Positions 1-5,242 of a DNA stretch of 7,676 bases are shown in pieces. Position 1 is the stretch's first letter, and each line of letters opens with the position of its first letter. A program made the position numbers and the translations under genes. Source of the stretch: Actinobacteria bacterium UBA7422 (lineage in GTDB: Bacteria; Actinomycetota; Actinomycetes; S36-B12); assembly GCA_002469525.1 (NCBI GenBank), contig DKME01000018.1, positions 1 through 7,676 on the forward strand, in the 5' to 3' direction. Below the pieces are notes generated by a model. It did not search any database. It worked only from the letters and a program-made list of their open reading frames with translations, and was not told where the DNA came from.

Positions 1-939
1 GTAAGTGGCGCAGACATTACGGTTGTCGGAATCAACGATCTCACCGACACCAAGACGCTGGCACACCTACTGAAGTACGACAGTATTTTGGGTCGATTCA
101 ATGGAACGGTTGAAGCCGAAGAGGGCGCAATCGTTGTGAATGGCGTCCGAATCCCAGTGTTCGCACAGCGTGATCCGGCCGACCTGCCTTGGGGTGAGGT
201 TGGCGCTGACATAGTGGTCGAGTCCACGGGATTCTTCACCGATGCAGACGCAGCTCGCAAGCACATCACGGCAGGGGCCAAAAAAGTAATTATCTCAGCA
301 CCTGCCAAAGGTGAAGACATCACGATCGTCATGGGGGTTAACCAAGAAAAGTACAACCCTGAAACCGACCACATAATTTCAAATGCTTCCTGCACCACGA
401 ACTGCCTGGCTCCAATGGCAAAGGCAATCGACGACGCATTTGGAATTGAACGCGGCCTCATGACCACTATCCACGCGTACACAAATGACCAGAGTATTTT
501 GGACTTCCCCCACAGCGATCTCCGCCGCGCCCGCGCGGCAGCGCTCAACATGATCCCCACAAGCACAGGTGCGGCGAAGGCGATTGCACTCGTTATGCCG
601 CATTTAAAGGGCAAACTCGACGGGTATGCCATGCGTGTCCCCGTACCAACAGGTTCAGCAACCGACCTTACGGTTGAATTAAGGACCGCTGCAACAAAGG
701 AAGAGATCAACGCGGTCGTGAAGGCTGCAGCAGAGGGTGCCCTGAAAGGCATTCTGCAGTACACCGAAGACCCAATTGTTTCCTCGGACATTGTGACCGA
801 TCCAGCCTCGTGTATTTTCGACGCTTCCTTAACGATCGCAAATGGCAACATGGTGAAGGTTTTGGGTTGGTATGACAATGAGTGGGGTTACAGCAACCGA
901 CTAATCGACATCGTGACATTCGTCGGTGCGAAGCTCTAG
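1..939 (+). CDS. gap: Glyceraldehyde-3-phosphate dehydrogenase, type I (5' partial)
   Basis: This cytosolic glycolytic enzyme oxidises and phosphorylates glyceraldehyde 3-phosphate to 1,3-bisphosphoglycerate with NAD. The reading frame is open from base 1, so the start codon and the N-terminal GxGxxG dinucleotide-binding loop lie outside the window. The visible 312 residues begin just before the second Rossmann strand, which ends in VGINDLTD; the Asp at fragment residue 13 sits where NAD-specific enzymes carry their adenosine-ribose-binding Asp. The catalytic Cys of SNASCTTNCLAP is fragment residue 131 (bases 391-393), and the catalytic His lies in TTIHAYTNDQ. The phosphate-site motif PTSTGAAKA and the C-terminal WYDNEWGYSNRL are intact. 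One oddity is that the usual LPHKDLRRAR reads FPHSDLRRAR here. It is the first visible gene of a gap-pgk-tpiA run, and its TAG stop overlaps the pgk start. The NAD preference and the classical glycolytic role are inferred from the motifs and the operon. Confidence 0.98.
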   Translation, partial: VSGADITVVGINDLTDTKTLAHLLKYDSILGRFNGTVEAEEGAIVVNGVRIPVFAQRDPADLPWGEVGADIVVESTGFFTDADAARKHITAGAKKVIISAPAKGEDITIVMGVNQEKYNPETDHIISNASCTTNCLAPMAKAIDDAFGIERGLMTTIHAYTNDQSILDFPHSDLRRARAAALNMIPTSTGAAKAIALVMPHLKGKLDGYAMRVPVPTGSATDLTVELRTAATKEEINAVVKAAAEGALKGILQYTEDPIVSSDIVTDPASCIFDASLTIANGNMVKVLGWYDNEWGYSNRLIDIVTFVGAKL

Positions 940-2123
940 TGCGCACACTGGCTGACTTAGTTCTCCCAGGTTCAACGGTCGCACTTCGGTGCGACTTCAA
1001 CGTCCCGCTCGACCCACAGGGCGAGATCACCGACGATCTACGAATCGCTGGTGCGCTTCCCACGATTCGTGCGTTACAGCAGGCTGGTTCACGAGTGGTG
1101 ATTCTCGCTCATTTGGGTCGGCCAAAGGGTGAAGTCTCGTCACTCTCGTTGGCTCCGGTAGCTCGGAGACTCAGTGAACTACTTGGATCGACCGTGGCTT
1201 TTTCCACCAACCCATCGGGCGATCAACGAGTCATTGACTCACTGAAGCTCGGTGAAGTTGCGTTACTTGAAAACACACGCTTTGATCCCCGTGAGACGAG
1301 TAAAGACCCGTCAGAACGTGCCGAGCTCGCTGCCATCTGGGCGAAGTGGGCTGACGCATTCGTCAGCGATGGTTTCGGGGTAGTTCACCGGGAACAAGCG
1401 TCCGTCACCGAATTTGCGAACATGCTCCCGAGTGCGGCTGGCCTTCTAGTCGCGCGCGAAAGTGAGGTATTTGCGCGTTTACTCGAGGGAGCTGAGCGTC
1501 CATATACGGTGATCCTTGGCGGAAGTAAAGTGGGAGACAAACTCGGCGTGATCGAATCCCTTCTGCCCAAAGTGGACAGCCTGTTAATTGGTGGCGGCAT
1601 GGCGTATACATTTCTGCTCGCCATGGGCCTTGAAGTAGGTGATTCAATCTCGCAACCTGACTTCGTCGACACGGTCAAAGGTTTTCTCACTAAAGCGGAG
1701 GAACTTGGTGTTAATTTAATGCTGCCCGTTGATTTTGTGGTTGCGGATCGATTTGCACCCGATGCCACAACGCAGATTGTCGAGCGTTCGAACATTCCTG
1801 CTCACTCAATGGGTCTGGATATTGGTCCACGGACTCGTGAACTCTATTCGAAAGTGATAGCGAAGTCGGCAACGGTTGTGTGGAACGGACCAATGGGTGT
1901 TTTCGAAATGCCGGCATTCGCAGGTGGAACTTTGGCAGTTGCCCAAGCAATGGCAGCCTGCCCGGGATTTACCGTAATTGGCGGGGGAGACTCTGCCGCG
2001 GCAGTTCGCATTTTGGACGTAAACGAACAAGCGTTTGATCACATAAGCACAGGCGGAGGTGCGAGCCTTGAATTCCTCGAGGGTAAAGAACTCCCAGGCC
2101 TCACCGTATTGAAAGGTAAGTAA
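939..2123 (+). CDS. pgk: Phosphoglycerate kinase
   Basis: This cytosolic enzyme transfers phosphate from 1,3-bisphosphoglycerate to ADP, the first ATP-yielding step of lower glycolysis. The product is 394 residues, normal for bacterial Pgk. The N-terminal substrate-binding half shows RCDFNVPLD (17-25), AHLGRPKG (57-64) and SDGFGVVHR (143-151). The C-terminal nucleotide-binding half shows GGSKVGDKLG from residue 194, WNGPMGVFE from 315, GGGDSAAA at 348-355 and HISTGGGAS from 368. I chose the GTG at 939-941 because it places RTLADL directly before the conserved RCDFNVP strand and makes a TAGTG junction with gap; the frame is open further upstream, but only by reading inside gap. No strong Shine-Dalgarno sequence precedes it (only GAAG at 930-933), so translation is probably coupled to gap. 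This is inference. I see no missing catalytic residue. Confidence 0.97.
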   Translation: MRTLADLVLPGSTVALRCDFNVPLDPQGEITDDLRIAGALPTIRALQQAGSRVVILAHLGRPKGEVSSLSLAPVARRLSELLGSTVAFSTNPSGDQRVIDSLKLGEVALLENTRFDPRETSKDPSERAELAAIWAKWADAFVSDGFGVVHREQASVTEFANMLPSAAGLLVARESEVFARLLEGAERPYTVILGGSKVGDKLGVIESLLPKVDSLLIGGGMAYTFLLAMGLEVGDSISQPDFVDTVKGFLTKAEELGVNLMLPVDFVVADRFAPDATTQIVERSNIPAHSMGLDIGPRTRELYSKVIAKSATVVWNGPMGVFEMPAFAGGTLAVAQAMAACPGFTVIGGGDSAAAVRILDVNEQAFDHISTGGGASLEFLEGKELPGLTVLKGK

Positions 2124-2126
2124 GTA

Positions 2127-2924
2127 ATGGCTAAGTCAGAATCCCGGATGCCACTCATGGCGGGCAATTGGAAAATGAACATCAACCATTTCGAGGCTAT
2201 CGCTCTGGTGCAAAAGTTGGCATTTGCACTCAATGAAACTGATTTTGCAGCGGTTGACGTTGCTGTGATCCCTCCATTCACGGATCTGCGATCGGTCCAA
2301 ACTCTGATTGAGGGCGACAAATATGACATTAAGTACGGGGCCCAAGACGTCTCACCACACGCAAAAGGTGCACACACCGGGGATATTGCAGGATCAATGC
2401 TCGCAAAGCTTGGCTGTACCTACGTCCTCACCGGACACAGCGAGCGAAGGGCTCACCATGGGGAAAGCAGCGAAGTTGTTAATGCAAAAACGCATGCGGC
2501 ACTGGCTAACGACCTCACCCCGATTGTCTGCGTCGGTGAGTCATTGGAAATCCGTGAAGCCGGCGGAACAGTTGAATTCGTTCTCGATCAAGTGACCGCA
2601 TCCCTCGCGGGTCTCAGTGCAGAGGTCGTGGGTCACCTCGTGATCGCGTATGAACCAGTATGGGCAATCGGGACGGGTGCAGTTGCAACCCCAGAGGACG
2701 CACAAGAAGTGTGTTCTGCGATTCGCGCACATGTCGCCGCACAGTGGAGTGGGGAAGCTGCCAAGAGTGTTCGGGTCCTGTACGGCGGTTCGGTCAAAGC
2801 GGACAATGTCGCGGCGATTATGGCCCAGAAAGATATTGATGGCGCTCTCGTCGGCGGGGCCAGCCTTGACCCGGACGAGTTTGTTGGAATCATCCGCTAC
2901 CGGATGCACCCGGCCGACCTGTGA
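2127..2924 (+). CDS. tpiA: Triose-phosphate isomerase
   Basis: This cytosolic TIM-barrel enzyme interconverts dihydroxyacetone phosphate and glyceraldehyde 3-phosphate, feeding the gap and pgk products in front of it. The 265-residue protein carries the full active site: AGNWKMN with Asn14 and Lys16, GHSERR with the electrophile His104, and the catalytic base Glu176 in AYEPVWAIGTG, which also starts flexible loop 6. The phosphate-binding YGGSV is at 219-223 and the final loop is GALVGGASL. ATG 2127 follows the pgk stop by 3 nt and has AAAGG (2112-2116) at 10-nt spacing, inside the end of pgk, which suggests co-transcription and coupling. The stretch after GHSERR reads AHHGESS, with His where Tyr or Phe is usual; this is a mild variation outside the catalytic residues. 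It shows the actinobacterial N-terminal signature NHFEAIALVQKLA. Confidence 0.98.
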   Translation: MAKSESRMPLMAGNWKMNINHFEAIALVQKLAFALNETDFAAVDVAVIPPFTDLRSVQTLIEGDKYDIKYGAQDVSPHAKGAHTGDIAGSMLAKLGCTYVLTGHSERRAHHGESSEVVNAKTHAALANDLTPIVCVGESLEIREAGGTVEFVLDQVTASLAGLSAEVVGHLVIAYEPVWAIGTGAVATPEDAQEVCSAIRAHVAAQWSGEAAKSVRVLYGGSVKADNVAAIMAQKDIDGALVGGASLDPDEFVGIIRYRMHPADL

Positions 2925-2929
2925 ATCCC

Positions 2930-2946
2930 TCATGGGCATACCATGA
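2930..2946 (+). promoter_or_regulatory. Small perfect hairpin between tpiA and secG
   Basis: TCATGG (2930-2935) and CCATGA (2941-2946) form a perfect 6-bp inverted repeat around the 5-nt loop GCATA, starting 5 nt after the tpiA stop. It has no following T-run, so it is not a standard intrinsic terminator. It could be a weak mRNA processing or stability element before secG, or chance. The rest of the 64-nt gap shows only the secG ribosome-binding site, AAAGG at 2971-2975. Confidence 0.25.
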
Positions 2947-2988
2947 AGTTCGTAATTTGCCCAGCAATCGAAAGGTCCTGAACCGGTA

Positions 2989-3237
2989 ATGCTTACTGCC
3001 CTGACCATCGGACTAGCTGTAATTCTCATAATCACCAGCGTCCTTCTCATTGTTTTGATTCTGTTGCACCGTGGCAAAGGTGGGGGACTGTCGGACCTCT
3101 TTGGCGGCGGTGTTAGTTCCTCGGTTGGTGGTTCCTCCGTCGCTGAGAAGAACCTGGATCGATTGACCGTTGGTCTGGGCTTGATTTGGGCTGCGTCAAT
3201 TGTGGCCGTTGGCCTACTGGTTCGAACAGGTTCTTAA
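2989..3237 (+). CDS. secG: Preprotein translocase subunit SecG
   Basis: SecG is the small auxiliary subunit of the SecYEG channel in the cytoplasmic membrane and aids SecA-driven protein export. The 82-residue product has the family architecture. A hydrophobic segment at about residues 3-27 (rich in Ile, Leu, Val) is followed by the basic, glycine-rich cytoplasmic loop HRGKGGGLSDLFGGG at about 27-41. A Ser/Gly stretch and SVAEKNLDRLT then lead into a second membrane helix at about 61-78. The HRGKGGGLSDLFGG pattern is characteristic of SecG. The length is typical for actinobacteria. The ATG lies 13 nt after AAAGG, which is a rather long spacing. Its position after tpiA is a conserved actinobacterial arrangement, and co-transcription with the glycolytic genes is likely but not shown. 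Confidence 0.95.
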   Translation: MLTALTIGLAVILIITSVLLIVLILLHRGKGGGLSDLFGGGVSSSVGGSSVAEKNLDRLTVGLGLIWAASIVAVGLLVRTGS

Positions 3238-3263
3238 ACATTAATCACTCGCTTTGTAATAAT
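3235..3263 (+). promoter_or_regulatory. Candidate promoter for the RbpA-like gene
   Basis: A -35-like TAAACA (3235-3240; 4 of 6 matches to TTGACA) lies 17 nt before a -10-like AATAAT (3258-3263; 5 of 6 matches to TATAAT). The TG at 3255-3256 gives an extended -10. Transcription would start near 3270, leaving a leader of about 40 nt. The -35 overlaps the secG stop codon. The surrounding line (3241-3300) is only 35% GC by direct count, clearly below neighbouring coding DNA. No SigR-type GGAAT/GTT pair, as known for Streptomyces rbpA, is seen. Confidence 0.4.
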
Positions 3264-3297
3264 CGCTCTAAAAAGTCCCTCTAGAAAATCGCTTGAC

Positions 3298-3304
3298 AAA
3301 GGAG
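3298..3304 (+). promoter_or_regulatory. Strong Shine-Dalgarno site of the RbpA-like gene
   Basis: AAAGGAG ends 6 nt before ATG 3311, the best ribosome-binding site in the window. It fixes the start at 3311 and excludes the in-frame TTG at 3293, which would put this site inside the coding sequence. Confidence 0.8.
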
Positions 3305-3310
3305 TTAGTC

Positions 3311-3643
3311 ATGGCCGGTGGAAGTGCAATTCGTGGAAGTCGTGTCGGCGCAGGTCCAATGGGGGAAGCAGAGCGCGGTGACGCCGCACCACGATTCTTC
3401 GTCTCGTTTTGGTGCAGCAGAAGCCATGAATCGAAGCCAAGTTTCGCGGCTGAAGCTGAGATACCCGAAGAGTGGGACTGTCCACGTTGCGGCCTACCCG
3501 CTGGACCTGACAAAGAAAACCCTCCAATGCCTCCAAAAATTGAGCCGTACAAGACCCACTTAGCGTATGTAAAAGAACGCAGATCAGATAAAGACGGTGC
3601 CGCGATATTGCAGGAAGCGATTGACAAGTTACACGGAAAATAA
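3311..3643 (+). CDS. rbpA: RbpA-family RNA polymerase-binding protein (secG-linked type)
   Basis: RbpA proteins bind RNA polymerase and the principal sigma factor and stabilise the promoter complex; they are actinobacterial. The 110-residue product keeps the family order. The N-terminal tail has the IRGSRVG element at 7-13. The central core carries a complete zinc site: Cys35 and His39 (FWCSRSH) with Cys57 and Cys60 (WDCPRCG), as in Streptomyces RbpA and unlike the M. tuberculosis protein. AEIPEEW is at 49-55. A C-terminal sigma-interaction helix pair follows from KTHLAYVKERRS (81-92), with the Arg90-Arg91 pair matching the sigma-contact arginines. The linker before it is poor in basic residues (PPKIEPYKTHL), whereas characterised RbpA has a strongly basic linker and THW. 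This resembles a form I recall sitting beside secG in other actinomycetes, so it may be a paralogue of canonical RbpA; the symbol is given at family level. It has its own promoter candidate and a strong ribosome-binding site, and ends 4 nt from the convergent pgl. Confidence 0.88.
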   Translation: MAGGSAIRGSRVGAGPMGEAERGDAAPRFFVSFWCSRSHESKPSFAAEAEIPEEWDCPRCGLPAGPDKENPPMPPKIEPYKTHLAYVKERRSDKDGAAILQEAIDKLHGK

Positions 3644-3647
3644 CGAC

Positions 3648-4340
3648 TTAGGCCAAGGCGTATAACTCCGCGGCTGATATGCCCCTCGCAGGGGTGGCAT
3701 TGACGGTTCCCTGCGAAGACATAATCGATTCCAAAGCGTCTTTTTTGATTGCCCCACCTGCCAAAAGTAGTGTGCAATGTGAATTGTTTAAGGTGGTGAA
3801 ACTCAAAGTTACCCGTGTGGGCGGCGGCTTTGGAGAATTAAATACAGGGAGCGCAATTTCAGTCGAGTTAAGTTCAGGGCGTCCCGGAAAGAGCGAGGCG
3901 ACATGACCGTCGGGTCCAACTCCCAAAATGACAACGGTGAACTTCAATGGCATGCCGTCCGTTTCAAAGTTCCGCATCTCCTGTGAATAGATCTCAGCGG
4001 AGCGATAGACGGTAGAAACTAAATCTGCTGCAGGGACCCGATGAACGTTGGCCTCAATGAAATAATTCCCAAGAACATCTTTGATCTCAAAGTCATTGCG
4101 ATCACGTGATGTGGATTCGACGAATCTCTCGTCCCCCCACCACAGATGCGTGTGAGCCCAAATTTCGGAGGGAACCGCTGCCGCAACCTGTGCCAACCCT
4201 CGAGTGATCTCCATTCCATGTGTACCACCTGTGAGTACGACGTGATGTGGGACTGCGGCTCGCGTGGAATTGAGTTTATCGACGAGGGTTTCCAGTACCA
4301 AGCGCACGGGATCCGGTGAGTCAATGAGGGTTGGTATCAC
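3648..4340 (-). CDS. pgl: 6-phosphogluconolactonase
   Basis: This cytosolic enzyme hydrolyses 6-phosphogluconolactone, the product of the adjacent zwf, to 6-phosphogluconate. The 230-residue protein belongs to the glucosamine-6-phosphate isomerase-like (SugB/DevB) type and shows the ordered motifs LTGGTHGM (36-43), HLWWGDERFV (65-74), LGVGPDGHVASLFPG (139-153) and SPKPPPTRVTL (169-179). The SPKPPPxR motif separates it from glucosamine-6-phosphate deaminases. It is slightly shorter than the usual 240-260. The start is GTG at 4340-4338, sharing GTGA with the opcA stop (4-nt overlap). A GGGGA stretch at 4347-4351, 6 nt upstream, can serve as the ribosome-binding site. It is the last gene of the tal-zwf-opcA-pgl run and its TAA lies 4 nt from the end of the convergent rbpA gene. 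No intrinsic terminator is visible after it. Confidence 0.95.
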   Translation of the reverse strand: MIPTLIDSPDPVRLVLETLVDKLNSTRAAVPHHVVLTGGTHGMEITRGLAQVAAAVPSEIWAHTHLWWGDERFVESTSRDRNDFEIKDVLGNYFIEANVHRVPAADLVSTVYRSAEIYSQEMRNFETDGMPLKFTVVILGVGPDGHVASLFPGRPELNSTEIALPVFNSPKPPPTRVTLSFTTLNNSHCTLLLAGGAIKKDALESIMSSQGTVNATPARGISAAELYALA

Positions 4341-5242
4341 GTTGTTTCCCCAGCAAAAGTTGTGATCACCCAGCCGTAGACCTCGTCAGGATCAAGCCGT
4401 CGAAGGTCTTCATTGAGTAACGTTGTTAAGTCGCGACGCGGGAGTGAAATTAGTGCGTCCGGGATGCCCGTTCGCGACAGGGTCGCCGCCACGCCGTCGG
4501 GCCTGGTGACAGCAATCTCACCCTCTTCCGTGAAGAGTTGGACGGAGGTGATCCCAGGTGTGTCACTCCATTGGATTTCGATCGAAGCCTTGAGTCTGTG
4601 TGCAAGCCACACTCCCAACAGCGCAGCGCTTGGATTGTCATGATCAGCCACGATTAGCCCACCTGTCACTTTTTCAACCCGTTGGTCAAATGCAGCAGCG
4701 AGGATAGAACGCCAAGGTGTTAACCGAGACCAAGCAAGGTCTGTATCACCCGGTCGGTACCCTCGACCGCGCTCCCGCAAAGCCTCTAAGGGATCGGTGG
4801 AAGTGGCAGAGTCTGTGATTCGCCGCTGAGCATGCCTGCCAATTGGATCTTCTGCGGGAACTAATGGTGCATTTGACGGCCAAAAAGCGACTACGGGAGT
4901 GTCCGAGAGCAATAAGGGGATGATGACTGAATTTGCATGCTCGGCCAACTCCCCTCGAAGCCGTAATACGGCAAGTTCACCCGGTCCATCGTCACCACCG
5001 ACAGCGATTTCTGCGTCGAGTGCGTGTCCGGTGCGGCCAGGCCGGGGAATGACGGTCACGATTCGCATGGGATGTTGTCGAGCAGCGAAGACGGCCCCGG
5101 ATGTTGCATCTGACTGATACTCCTCATCGGTGAGGATCAACATTGTAAGAACCATTCCCGTTGTCGGGGATCCCTGTCGGTGCCGCTCGGCGGAGATTGC
5201 TGCTGCGACTGCACCGCCGCTGGTGTCTTCGAGTCGAATCAT
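4337..5242 (-). CDS. opcA: Glucose-6-phosphate dehydrogenase assembly/activator protein OpcA
   Basis: OpcA associates with glucose-6-phosphate dehydrogenase and is needed for its full activity or assembly in actinobacteria and cyanobacteria. The 301-residue product matches the actinobacterial form. It starts MIRLEDTSGGAVAAA, then has LDAEIAVGGDDGPGE and a RLRGELAEHANSVIIPLLL segment. After these come PVVAFWPSNAP, DPIGRHAQRRITDS, GDTDLAWSRLTPWR and, near the end, ATLSRTGIPDA with DLRRLDPDEVYG. I chose ATG 5242-5240 over the upstream in-frame GTG at 5254. It has GGAG at 5249-5252 spaced 6 nt away, it gives the family's short MI-x-L-x-DT N terminus, and it forms an ATGA overlap with the zwf stop. 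The gene sits between zwf and pgl and overlaps both by 4 nt, consistent with coordinated synthesis with its enzyme partner. Confidence 0.95.
   Translation of the reverse strand: MIRLEDTSGGAVAAAISAERHRQGSPTTGMVLTMLILTDEEYQSDATSGAVFAARQHPMRIVTVIPRPGRTGHALDAEIAVGGDDGPGELAVLRLRGELAEHANSVIIPLLLSDTPVVAFWPSNAPLVPAEDPIGRHAQRRITDSATSTDPLEALRERGRGYRPGDTDLAWSRLTPWRSILAAAFDQRVEKVTGGLIVADHDNPSAALLGVWLAHRLKASIEIQWSDTPGITSVQLFTEEGEIAVTRPDGVAATLSRTGIPDALISLPRRDLTTLLNEDLRRLDPDEVYGWVITTFAGETT

Noticed and set aside
882..938. Longer N terminus for Pgk starting inside gap
   Set aside because: It would add 19 residues encoded in an alternate frame of the conserved gap C terminus. GTG 939 gives the normal Pgk N terminus.
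2943..2981. 12-codon open frame before secG, possible leader peptide
   Set aside because: No ribosome-binding site precedes it, there is no run of a regulatory amino acid, and no alternative stem pair follows; chance is enough.
2541..3077. 178-codon minus-strand open frame opposite tpiA and secG
   Set aside because: It is antisense to two well-identified genes, the composition is unlike a real protein (Cys/Arg-rich, no motif), and no promoter or ribosome-binding site was seen.
3293..3298. TTGACA, a perfect -35 hexamer just before the RbpA-like gene
   Set aside because: At 17-nt spacing the -10 would fall at about 3316, inside the coding sequence, where no TATAAT-like sequence exists. The hexamer also overlaps the Shine-Dalgarno site.
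3679..3700. Hairpin CCCCT-CGC-AGGGG within the end of pgl, possible terminator for either strand
   Set aside because: No T-run follows on either strand. The bases code for the conserved pgl C-terminal region, and the outer arms pair only with a bulge.
3741..3746. Run of six T, possible end of an intrinsic terminator for plus-strand transcripts leaving the RbpA-like gene
   Set aside because: The only upstream pairing seen is GACG (3702-3705) with CGTC (3737-3740), a 4-bp stem with a loop of more than 30 nt; this is not a convincing terminator.
3268..3777. 169-codon open frame on the minus strand across the RbpA-like gene and the end of pgl
   Set aside because: It lies antisense to a recognised gene, has no recognisable family and crosses the real pgl stop in another frame; it is a shadow frame.
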